Below, piece by piece: positions 1 to 7,359 of a stretch of 64,000 nt of DNA. Position 1 is the stretch's first letter. Each line of letters begins with the position of its first letter. The position numbers were made by a program, and so were the translations under genes. The DNA is from JAGOCV01 sp049445855 (lineage in GTDB: Bacteria > Pseudomonadota > Gammaproteobacteria > Burkholderiales > Burkholderiaceae_C). The notes beneath the pieces were generated by a model, which made no database searches, was not told where the DNA came from, and was given only the letters and a program-made list of their open reading frames with translations. The DNA lies in contig NZ_JBMSDV010000003.1 in the NCBI RefSeq assembly GCF_049445855.1, positions 647,572 through 711,571 on the forward strand, read 5' to 3'.

Positions 1-266
1 GCGAACGCAGGCAGGGTGGCCCGGTATTCCTGCCGCTCACGCTGGAAATGGGCTCGTGGATCTGGGTAAAGAAAAACCCGCGGCAACTGTTCTCGCGCCA
101 CGGCATCTTCAACCCGCTCATCCGTCACCGGCAGGAACGCACGCTGCGTGTGCACATGGGCTTGCTGGACTTCATCTCGCGTGCGGCCGCCGGCTGGCGC
201 TTGTGGTCGCCCGATGGCGACGAACGCGCGCGCCACCATGAGGAGGCCCTGCAGCAATGGTATTGA
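1..266 (+). CDS. Probable M14-type zinc carboxypeptidase, C-terminal part
   Basis: This is the last ~87 codons of a gene that begins before the window, read in frame 3. The reading frame is open to the left edge and ends in TGA at 264-266. It opens with PLTLEMGSW; in M14 metallocarboxypeptidases the catalytic Glu lies on a late strand in a context of this kind, so the Glu is the likely general base, but the zinc ligands are outside the window. The tail is basic and rich in Arg, Trp and His. The stop overlaps the ATG of the next gene by 10 bases, so the two are probably translationally coupled. The family call rests on a short fragment and is tentative. Confidence 0.5.
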   Translation, partial: ERRQGGPVFLPLTLEMGSWIWVKKNPRQLFSRHGIFNPLIRHRQERTLRVHMGLLDFISRAAAGWRLWSPDGDERARHHEEALQQWY

Positions 267-1033
267 TGCCTCCTTCCGATCCCGCGCCTTGGATCCTGCT
301 GCGCGGGCTCACGCGCGAAGCCGGGCACTGGGGCGACTTCCTGCCGCTGCTTGCGCAGGCTGTCGCGCCGCACGCCGTGCATGCCATCGACCTGCCGGGC
401 AACGGCGAACGCTGGCGGGAGCGCAGTCCTTCGTCGGTCGTGACGCTCATGGAATCCATGCGCGCCACCTTGCGCGAACGCGGCATGGAACCACCGTACC
501 GCCTGCTCGGCCTGTCGCTCGGCGCCATGGTGTGCGTGGCATGGGCGCAGGCGCATCCGCGGGAAGTGCAGGTTGCCGTTCTGGTGAACACGAGCCTGCG
601 GCCGTTCAGCCCGTTTCACGAACGACTGATGCCGCGCTCATGGCCGGTGCTCGCGAAGTTGCTGAAGCCGCGTGCTTCACCGGTGGACGCGGAGAGTGCG
701 ATCCTCGAACTCACGAGCACAGTGGTGCGCAGCGATGTGGAACGTGCGAAGCTCCTCGCGCATTGGGTGGAATTGCGTCAACGGCATCCGGTGTCGCGCG
801 CAAATGCGGTGAGGCAACTGCTGGCTGCCGCACGCTACCGTGCGCCGTCCGGAGCGCCGCCCGTACCGCTGCTCATCGTCGGAACGCGGGGCGACAGGCT
901 GGTGTCGCCGCGTTGCAGCGAGACACTCGCAAAACAATGGAGCCGCACGCTGGTGCAGCATGAGGGCGCGGGACACGACTTGCCGCTGGACGACCCCGCG
1001 TGGCTGGTGCAGCGCGTCAGAGAATGCGGTTGA
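257..1033 (+). CDS. Alpha/beta hydrolase
   Basis: This 258-residue protein has the alpha/beta hydrolase layout. The nucleophile elbow GLSLG places Ser87, the acid is probably Asp213 in GTRGDRLV, and the base is His240 in GAGHDLPLDDP. There is no signal peptide, so it is probably a cytoplasmic esterase or lipase-like enzyme; the substrate cannot be read from the sequence. It starts inside the end of the upstream carboxypeptidase-like gene, which suggests joint expression. Its 3' end overlaps the convergent VWA gene by 17 bases. Confidence 0.85.
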   Translation: MVLMPPSDPAPWILLRGLTREAGHWGDFLPLLAQAVAPHAVHAIDLPGNGERWRERSPSSVVTLMESMRATLRERGMEPPYRLLGLSLGAMVCVAWAQAHPREVQVAVLVNTSLRPFSPFHERLMPRSWPVLAKLLKPRASPVDAESAILELTSTVVRSDVERAKLLAHWVELRQRHPVSRANAVRQLLAAARYRAPSGAPPVPLLIVGTRGDRLVSPRCSETLAKQWSRTLVQHEGAGHDLPLDDPAWLVQRVRECG

Positions 1034-2069
1034 ACCACAGCAGCGAGAGCGCTGCCGAAGTCAGTGCGAGCAGCGAGGCGACGAGCGCGAGCAGTCCCGA
1101 CACTTCGGTTTCGCGCTTCTCCACCGTGAGCCTGGAGCTCAGCGTCTCGTAGACCTTCTTCAGGTCCGCCGCTGTGCCGGCGTAGTAATAGTCGGCCGCC
1201 GTGCGGTTGGCCACGGACTTGAGCGTTTCCTCATCGAGCCGCACGCGCATGGACCAGCCTTCGAAGCCGATGGTCTCGCCATCAACCGTGCCGATGCCGA
1301 CCGTGTACACGCGCACACCACGATCGGCCGCAAGCTTGGCCGCATCCATCGGGTCCACACCGGTCGTGCGCTGCCCATCGGTGAGCATGATGATGGCGGC
1401 CGACGTGTACGACCCCGGTGCGACCGGCGCCACTTCTTTCTTCTCCTGTCCAGCCTTGTCGAGCGACAGACTGCGTGGCCGCCCGCCCGGCGCAAGCGCC
1501 GAAATGTCGATGCCGTCGTTGGGAAACAACGTCGCCAGCGACACCATGATGCCGTTGCCGGTGGCCGTGCCGCGCTGCAGCTGGAAGCGATCAATGGCGG
1601 TGATCAGGTCGTCGCGGCTCGTGGTGGGCAACTGCGCCACCTGCGCGCTGCCCGCGAAGGCGACGATGCCGACCTTCACGTTGCGCGGCAGGTCGGCGAT
1701 GAACTGCTTGGCGGCTGCCTGGGCCGCTTCGAGGCGGCTGGGCTGCACGTCGGTTGCGCGCATGCTGCCCGACACGTCCATCGCCAGCATGATGGTCTGC
1801 TGGTTCGACGGCAGCGTGATCACCGCGAGCGGGCGCGACGCGGCCAGCAGCATCGCCACGATGGAAAGCAGGAACAGGATCGGCGGGATGTGCCGGCGAA
1901 AGCCCGCGCCCTTGCCCATGGCTTCGCGCACGATGGACAGGCTCGCATAACGCAGCGCCATCTTCTTCTTGCGACGCAGCAGCCACACGTACAGCAACAC
2001 CAGCAGCGGGATCGCCAGCAGCAGCCACAGGAACTCGGGCCAGAGGAAATTGACGGGGCTGTTGTTCAT
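1017..2069 (-). CDS. VWA domain membrane protein (BatA-like)
   Basis: The 350-residue protein has two N-terminal membrane segments (about 9-31 and 61-78), a von Willebrand factor A domain with an intact MIDAS motif DVSGS (Asp98, Ser100, Ser102) and a later ITLTDG-type strand (IIMLTDG), then a C-terminal membrane segment (about 325-347). This is the BatA type of Bacteroides aerotolerance-like proteins. It is the last gene of a minus-strand operon after MoxR and DUF58, the standard partners: MoxR AAA+ ATPases are thought to act as metal-dependent chaperones through VWA proteins. The TPR protein and second VWA protein of a full bat operon are absent. Confidence 0.9.
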   Translation of the reverse strand: MNNSPVNFLWPEFLWLLLAIPLLVLLYVWLLRRKKKMALRYASLSIVREAMGKGAGFRRHIPPILFLLSIVAMLLAASRPLAVITLPSNQQTIMLAMDVSGSMRATDVQPSRLEAAQAAAKQFIADLPRNVKVGIVAFAGSAQVAQLPTTSRDDLITAIDRFQLQRGTATGNGIMVSLATLFPNDGIDISALAPGGRPRSLSLDKAGQEKKEVAPVAPGSYTSAAIIMLTDGQRTTGVDPMDAAKLAADRGVRVYTVGIGTVDGETIGFEGWSMRVRLDEETLKSVANRTAADYYYAGTAADLKKVYETLSSRLTVEKRETEVSGLLALVASLLALTSAALSLLWFNRIL

Positions 2070-2087
2070 AGGCTGTAGCTCGCTTCT

Positions 2088-3056
2088 TCAGGCAACCTTC
2101 ATGTGTGCAGGCATTCCTGCGCCGCCGGACAGTCGGCTCCTGCGCTTGCGCATGTCCACGAATCGCATCAGCGTTTCGGCGAGGTCGTCGCCGGTGGACA
2201 GTTCCAGCGCATCCACGCCGGCATTGGTCAGACCTTCGCGCAGATCGGCTTCGCGTTGGGCGGCGATGCGCGCAAAGCGGCGGCGGAAGCCCGCATCGTG
2301 CGTGTCCACCAGCAACTGCTCGCCGGTCTCCACGTCGCGGATGGGGATGAGGCCAAGATCAGGCAGTTCGAGTTCCAGCGGGTCGAGCAGGCGCACGGCC
2401 ACGACTTCGTGGCGGCGCGCGAGCAGGCCGAGCGGCTTGTCCCAGCCGGGCTCGCTGATGAAGTCCGACACCACGAACACGGTGGAGCGGCGCTTCATCA
2501 TCTGCGCTGCGTTGGTCAACAGGTCCTGCAGACGCGTGACGCCGATTTCACCGGCAGGCGGCCGCTCCTGCATCGCATGCATCAGGTGCAGCACGTAACG
2601 TCGTCCGCTTCGGGGGGGGATGACCTGGTCTGCGCCGCCGCCGTGCAGGATGGCGCCGACGCGGTTGCCGTGGCGCGTGAGCATGCGCGCCAGCGCGGCG
2701 ACAAACGCCGACGACACATCGCGTTTGGCCTGCGTGCCAGAGCCGAAGTCGATCGACGGGCTCAGGTCCAGCAGGAACCAGGCAGCCATCTCGCGGTCTT
2801 CGGTGAACACACGCACATGCGGCTGCTGCAGACGCGCGGTGACGTTCCAGTCGATGTGCCGCACGTCGTCATAGAACTGGTATTCGCGCAGGTCGGCCAG
2901 GTCGAGGCCGCCGCCGCGCATCAGCGTGCGGTAGTCGCCCTGCAGCAGGCCGTCGAGGCGGCGCAGCACCGTCCATTCGAGACGGCGCAGCAACTGCTCC
3001 GCGTTCAGCGACGCAGACTCTTCGGCGGGCTTGAAATCAGGCGGCGAGCTTTTCAT
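2088..3056 (-). CDS. DUF58 domain protein
   Basis: The ATG at 3056 overlaps the end of the moxR gene by 20 bases; a longer upstream reading frame only shadows moxR. The 322-residue protein contains the DUF58 signature around residues 50-90 (DLREYQFYDD, RHIDWNVTAR), with the Asp-rich and RxIDW pattern, followed by a VWA-like fold. It has no membrane segment, unlike many DUF58 proteins. Such proteins sit between MoxR and VWA genes and probably bridge the ATPase to its membrane partner. The precise biochemical role of DUF58 is not known. Confidence 0.88.
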   Translation of the reverse strand: MKSSPPDFKPAEESASLNAEQLLRRLEWTVLRRLDGLLQGDYRTLMRGGGLDLADLREYQFYDDVRHIDWNVTARLQQPHVRVFTEDREMAAWFLLDLSPSIDFGSGTQAKRDVSSAFVAALARMLTRHGNRVGAILHGGGADQVIPPRSGRRYVLHLMHAMQERPPAGEIGVTRLQDLLTNAAQMMKRRSTVFVVSDFISEPGWDKPLGLLARRHEVVAVRLLDPLELELPDLGLIPIRDVETGEQLLVDTHDAGFRRRFARIAAQREADLREGLTNAGVDALELSTGDDLAETLMRFVDMRKRRSRLSGGAGMPAHMKVA

Positions 3057-4041
3057 GTTCGAGCGGCTTGGCCGGCGGCGACACCTTCGCCATGATCTTC
3101 GCGACGATGCCATCGGCCGTGATGCCTTCGGACATGGCCTCGTAAGACAGCGACAGGCGGTGGCGCAGCACGTCGGGCACCAGGTCCACCATGTCCTCGG
3201 GCAGCACGTAGCTGCGGCCGCGCAACAGTGCGAGTGCGCGCGCACCTTCGACCAGGTTGATGGTGGCGCGCGGGCTGGCGCCGAAGGTGATGAAGCGGCC
3301 CAGGTCCTTCAGGCCATGCTTCTCCGGCGTGCGCGTGGCGGACACGAGGCGCACGGCGTACTGCGCGATCGAAGGGTCCACATACACACGGCGGCACTCG
3401 GCCTGCAACGCGGCGAGCTGTTCGGTGGTCGCCACGGCATTCACATGCACGGCCGGGCCGGTGACGCGCTCGACGATGACGTATTCCTCTTCGTCGGTCG
3501 GGTAGTCCACCAGCACCTTCATCATGAAACGGTCCACCTGCGCCTCGGGCAACGGGTATGTGCCTTCGGTCTCGATCGGGTTCTGCGTGGCCATGACAAG
3601 GAACGGGCTCGGGACCTTGTGCGTCTCGCCCGCGATGGTGACCTGGCGCTCCTGCATCACTTCCAGCAGCGCGCTCTGCACCTTGGCCGGCGCGCGGTTG
3701 ATTTCGTCGGCCAGCAGCAGGTTGGCGAACACCGGGCCGAGCGAAGTGCTGAAGTCACCTGTCTTCTGGTTGTACAGGCGCGTGCCCACCAGATCGGCCG
3801 GCACCAGGTCGGGCGTGAACTGGATGCGTTTGAAGTTGCCGTGCACCACGTTCGCCAGCGTCTTCACCGTGAGCGTCTTGGCAAGGCCGGGAACGCCCTC
3901 CACCAGCAGGTGGCCCTGCGCGAGCATCGCGACCATCACGCGCTCGAGGAATTTGTCCTGGCCGACGACGACGCGCTTGACCTCATAGAGGATCTGTTCC
4001 ATCAGGGCGGCGGTGTCGGAGCTGGAGTTCTGCGGGTCCAT
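3037..4041 (-). CDS. MoxR family AAA+ ATPase
   Basis: The 334-residue protein is a full MoxR ATPase: Walker A GVPGLAKT at residues 49-56, Walker B LLLADEINRAP near 110, sensor 1 ATQNPIE and the arginine-rich ASPRA element before the lid domain. MoxR proteins are ATP-driven chaperones for cofactor insertion or complex assembly, usually working with VWA proteins. The gene is followed directly by DUF58 and VWA genes and preceded by a membrane-anchored serine protease 38 bases away, so all four are probably one transcript. The client is unknown. Confidence 0.95.
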   Translation of the reverse strand: MDPQNSSSDTAALMEQILYEVKRVVVGQDKFLERVMVAMLAQGHLLVEGVPGLAKTLTVKTLANVVHGNFKRIQFTPDLVPADLVGTRLYNQKTGDFSTSLGPVFANLLLADEINRAPAKVQSALLEVMQERQVTIAGETHKVPSPFLVMATQNPIETEGTYPLPEAQVDRFMMKVLVDYPTDEEEYVIVERVTGPAVHVNAVATTEQLAALQAECRRVYVDPSIAQYAVRLVSATRTPEKHGLKDLGRFITFGASPRATINLVEGARALALLRGRSYVLPEDMVDLVPDVLRHRLSLSYEAMSEGITADGIVAKIMAKVSPPAKPLEHEKLAA

Positions 4042-4079
4042 GGATGAAGCCTTGTCGTGTTGGTTTCAGGAAAACGAAA

Positions 4080-5132
4080 TCAGAAGGGTGGCATGCCCGC
4101 TGCTGCAGCCGCGTTCTCGATCGGCACAGCAAAACCGATGCCAATGAAGGTGCGCGCGGATGTTGGGTTCAGGATGGCGGTGACGATGCCCACCACCTCG
4201 CCATCCATGGTGACGAGCGGGCCGCCGGAGTTGCCGGGGTTTGCAGCCGCGTCGAACTGGATCAGGTTGCTCATTTCCTGCTTGCCCTCGGGAGAGCGGA
4301 ACGAGCGCTTGAGCCCCGAGACAATGCCCGCTGACGCGGACGGCCCGATGCCGAACGGGAAGCCCACGGCCACCACCTCGTCGCCAGGCGCAAGGTCGGC
4401 GGTGGAGCGCATCGTCGCAGCCACGAGGTCATCGGGAATCTTGTGGGCCTGCAGTACGGCGAGGTCGTTCTCGGGCTGCACGCTGATGATGGACGCGTTG
4501 GACTCGGTGCCGTCGGCGAAGGTGACGCGGATGCGGTCCGCGCCGCTGACCACGTGCAGGTTGGTCAGGATGATGCCCTTGTCCACGATGACCACGCCGG
4601 AGCCGACGCCATGCTCGATGTCTTCCGGCTCGTCGGCTTTCTTCGCTTCCTTGTCGGCGCCGAGGTTGGGCACCTTGGGGCCCGGCTTCGCACCGCGCTC
4701 GCCACCTCTTGCGGCCTCACGCGCTGCTTCGCGCGCGGCGCGGGCCTTGGCGATTTCAGGTGTGTTCTTCACGAAACTCATCACGCGCACCACGGACGGC
4801 GCGACGTTGTCGATGGCACGCGTGGCCTGAGAGGGCAGCACGTGGGTTTCGACGGTGCGCATCACGGCAGCGTCGATGTCTTCCTGTGTGAGGCGGCGCT
4901 GGCCGGGCTTGGCGATCGCCAACGACAGGGTGATGGCCAGCGACAACGCCAGCAGGCCGATGACGGTCCACAGCGTACGTGGCCCGGGAGCGGGCAGCGC
5001 CCGGCGCTTTGCCGCGGATAGTTCGGGGGGGGGCGCTTCGGGCGAGGCGTCCGCGGAGGCAGCCGCGCTGGCGGACTCGCCCGCAGGCGCGCCGCGACGG
5101 GAAGAGCTGTAGAAGGCTGGCCTGCTGCGCAT
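4080..5132 (-). CDS. Membrane-anchored S1C (DegP/HtrA-like) serine protease without PDZ domain
   Basis: I chose the ATG at 5132 because AGAGG lies six bases before it; a GTG at 5165 is the longer alternative. The 350-residue protein has a Pro/Ala/Ser-rich cytoplasmic start, one membrane segment (about 53-74), then a trypsin-like domain with His193 (TNLHVV), Asp223 (ENDLAVL) and Ser302 (GNSGGPL). A highly charged Ala/Arg/Lys/Glu insert at about 123-172 separates the first strand from the GVGSGVV strand. The chain stops at the end of the protease domain, so the PDZ domains of DegP, DegQ or DegS are missing. It probably acts in the periplasm and heads the moxR operon. Confidence 0.85.
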   Translation of the reverse strand: MRSRPAFYSSSRRGAPAGESASAAASADASPEAPPPELSAAKRRALPAPGPRTLWTVIGLLALSLAITLSLAIAKPGQRRLTQEDIDAAVMRTVETHVLPSQATRAIDNVAPSVVRVMSFVKNTPEIAKARAAREAAREAARGGERGAKPGPKVPNLGADKEAKKADEPEDIEHGVGSGVVIVDKGIILTNLHVVSGADRIRVTFADGTESNASIISVQPENDLAVLQAHKIPDDLVAATMRSTADLAPGDEVVAVGFPFGIGPSASAGIVSGLKRSFRSPEGKQEMSNLIQFDAAANPGNSGGPLVTMDGEVVGIVTAILNPTSARTFIGIGFAVPIENAAAAAGMPPF

Positions 5133-5162
5133 CCGTGACCTCTGCTGGAGTTGGTTTTCCGG

Positions 5163-5196
5163 CACGGTGTGTACCGTGGTTTCACGGTATCACGGT
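5163..5196. repeat. Four-copy CACGGT/ACCGTG cluster between divergent genes
   Basis: In the 103-base gap between the S1C protease and tatD, CACGGT occurs at 5163-5168, 5183-5188 and 5191-5196, and its complement ACCGTG at 5173-5178. The middle pair forms a perfect palindrome, ACCGTG-GTTT-CACGGT. A second imperfect inverted repeat (GCCCGA...TCGGGC, 5199-5223) follows. The arrangement would suit an operator for one or both genes, but the binding protein is unknown and chance cannot be excluded. Confidence 0.35.
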
Positions 5197-5235
5197 TTGC
5201 CCGACCCTGTACATGGTTCGGGCATCATTGGGGTT

Positions 5236-6081
5236 ATGTCTCGATGGATCGATAGCCACTGTCATCTGGACGCCCCCGAATTCGACACCGACCGCGCCGC
5301 GATGCGCCAGCGCGCCGCCGAAGCCGGCGTGGTCTGCTGCATTCTTCCGGCGGTGCAGGTGTCCAATTTTGCGACGGTGCGCGAACAGGCGCACCAGTTT
5401 GGTGACGCCTATGCGCTGGGCATCCATCCGCTCTTCACGCCGCGCGCGCAGGAGGCCGACATCGACACGCTGGCCGCGGAACTCGACCGCCACCTGGACG
5501 ACCCGCGGCTTGTCGCCATCGGCGAGATCGGCCTCGACCATTTCGTCGAAGGACTGGACCGCGACCGGCAGGAATGGTTCTACCGCGAACAGCTCAAGCT
5601 GGCGCGCGACCGCGACCTGCCTGTCATCCTGCATGTGCGTCGCTCGGCCGACCGCCTGCTCAAGGGCTTGCGCGACATCGGTTCGGGCTCGCACGCGTGG
5701 CATGGCATCGCGCATGCGTTCAACGGCAGCGACCAGCAGGCGCAGGCCTTCCTGGACATGGGCTTCAAACTGGGCTTCGGCGGTGCGTTCACACACGAAA
5801 GGGCACTGCAGTTGCGGCGGCTGGCGACCGGACTGCCGCTGACGGCCATCGTGCTGGAGACGGACGCACCCGACATTCCGCCTGCATGGCTCTACCGCAC
5901 GGCCGCCGAGCGCGAGGCCGGCCAGCCTCAGGGCCGCAATGAGCCGGCTCAGTTGCCGCGCATTGCGCAGGTGCTGGCCGACCTGCGCGGCATCACCGTG
6001 GGAGAAATAGCCGACGCGGTCTGGCATAACACACTGGCCGCCGTGCCGCGACTGTCGTCGGTGCCGGGGGTGGTGGCGTGA
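5236..6081 (+). CDS. TatD family hydrolase
   Basis: The ATG at 5236 (MSRWIDSHCHLD) matches the usual start of the family; an in-frame ATG at 5167 would run through the regulatory gap. The 281-residue protein has the TatD metal sites: HxH in DSHCHLD, the bridging Glu in IGEIGLDH, a His in ILHVRRS and another in HAFNGS, and the Asp in LETDAPD. TatD proteins are metal-dependent 3'-5' DNases on a TIM barrel that help in DNA repair or turnover. The stop overlaps the next ATG (ATGA), so it is coupled to a DNA repair glycosylase. Confidence 0.93.
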   Translation: MSRWIDSHCHLDAPEFDTDRAAMRQRAAEAGVVCCILPAVQVSNFATVREQAHQFGDAYALGIHPLFTPRAQEADIDTLAAELDRHLDDPRLVAIGEIGLDHFVEGLDRDRQEWFYREQLKLARDRDLPVILHVRRSADRLLKGLRDIGSGSHAWHGIAHAFNGSDQQAQAFLDMGFKLGFGGAFTHERALQLRRLATGLPLTAIVLETDAPDIPPAWLYRTAAEREAGQPQGRNEPAQLPRIAQVLADLRGITVGEIADAVWHNTLAAVPRLSSVPGVVA

Positions 6082-6593
6082 AGAGCGCTGTAGTGCCCCA
6101 ACGTCTGGTCGGCCTCCCACCGCTCGCTTCCCCCGAAACCCGGCTGCTGGTGCTCGGCAGTTTCCCGGGTGGGCGTTCGCTGGCCATGCAGCAGTACTAC
6201 GCGCACCCGCAGAACCATTTCTGGAAGATCCTCTCGGCGTTGTGGAACACGGACTTCGTGGCCATGCCTTATGAGGACCGCTGCAACGCCATCCTGGCGC
6301 GCGGCCTTGGCGTGTGGGACGTCTACGCTGCTTGCGAGCGCGAGGGCAGCCTGGATACGAGCATCCGCAACGCCGAAGTCAACGACTTCGCGTCGCTGGC
6401 CCGCCGTTGCCCGCAACTGCAGGCCATCGGCCACAACGGCGGCGAAAGTTTTCGCCATGCCCGGCACACTTCACAACTGGGCGTGCCGGTTTATCGCCTG
6501 CCGTCCACGAGCCCTGCCAACGCATCGTGGAGTTTCGAGCGCAAACTCACGGCCTGGCGGGAGGTCTTCACCCGGCACGCGCTGGTGTCCTGA
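6078..6593 (+). CDS. DNA-deoxyinosine glycosylase (UDG superfamily, family 6 type)
   Basis: The 171-residue protein belongs to the uracil-DNA glycosylase fold. It has the GSFPGG motif near residue 31, followed by YYAHPQNHFWK, and the late STSPAN segment. This is the pattern of hypoxanthine (deoxyinosine) DNA glycosylases, which remove deaminated adenine, rather than canonical Ung. It overlaps tatD by four bases. Residue-level substrate choice between hypoxanthine and uracil cannot be settled from sequence alone. Confidence 0.85.
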   Translation: MKSAVVPQRLVGLPPLASPETRLLVLGSFPGGRSLAMQQYYAHPQNHFWKILSALWNTDFVAMPYEDRCNAILARGLGVWDVYAACEREGSLDTSIRNAEVNDFASLARRCPQLQAIGHNGGESFRHARHTSQLGVPVYRLPSTSPANASWSFERKLTAWREVFTRHALVS

Positions 6594-6600
6594 AATACGA

Positions 6601-7359
6601 ATGAGCAAGAAGAAAACCATCGAACTGCCGGAGGTGAACATCTCCGATGACGGCGACGTGCGCTACCTGCACCTGGGTTCCGAATGGATCCAGGGGTCCA
6701 TGTTGATCGACGCGCCGTTCGATATCGAACTGGAGTACGTGCAGCGGATGATGGCGTGGCTGCTGTTCGTCGAGCCGGCCAGCGTGCCGAAGCGTCATGC
6801 GATGCAGCTCGGCCTCGGCTCTGCCGCATTGACGAAATATTGTTACAAGAAGTTGCGGATGCGGACGACCGCCGTCGAGCTCAATCCGCAGGTGCTGGCC
6901 GCCTGCCGCGGCTGGTTCAAGCTGCCCGACGACAACGAGCGACTGCACGTGGTGCTGGCCGACGCCGAGACCGAAATCCGCAAGCCGGCATGGCTGGGCC
7001 AGGTCGATGCGCTGCAGGTGGACCTGTACGACCATGACGCTGCCGCGCCTGTACTCGACAGTGAAGCGTTCTATGCGGACTGCCGCAAGCTGCTCACCGA
7101 TGACGGCTGCATGACGGTGAACCTGTTCGGCCGCGCGTCGAGTTACGCACGCAGCCTGAAGAAGATCACCGCAGCTTTCGGCGTCGATTCGGTCTGGGCC
7201 TTCAAGCCGACGCGCGAGGGCAACACCATCGTGCTGGCGCAGCGGGAGGCTGCAAGGCCCGGTCGGGCCATGCTTGCCGAACGCGCGGAAAACATCCAAA
7301 CTCAATGGAATCTGCCGGCGGCCAAGTGGCTGCGGGTGTTCAAACCCATCCAAGCATGA
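6601..7359 (+). CDS. Spermidine synthase-like methyltransferase-fold protein
   Basis: Translation starts at ATG 6601; a longer frame back to 6169 lies inside the glycosylase gene. The 252-residue protein has the Rossmann core of polyamine synthases, with QLGLGSAALTKY as the nucleotide-binding loop, TAVELNPQV with the acidic ribose-binding residue, and a later VDALQVDLYDHD strand. The N-terminal beta domain of true spermidine synthases is short. Aminopropyl transfer is therefore not assured; it may be a methyltransferase-like relative. The stop overlaps the ATG of the secretion ATPase gene. Confidence 0.75.
   Translation: MSKKKTIELPEVNISDDGDVRYLHLGSEWIQGSMLIDAPFDIELEYVQRMMAWLLFVEPASVPKRHAMQLGLGSAALTKYCYKKLRMRTTAVELNPQVLAACRGWFKLPDDNERLHVVLADAETEIRKPAWLGQVDALQVDLYDHDAAAPVLDSEAFYADCRKLLTDDGCMTVNLFGRASSYARSLKKITAAFGVDSVWAFKPTREGNTIVLAQREAARPGRAMLAERAENIQTQWNLPAAKWLRVFKPIQA

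Noticed and set aside
3031..4047. Open frame of 338 codons on the plus strand
   Set aside because: Antisense to the moxR gene, with no recognisable domain.
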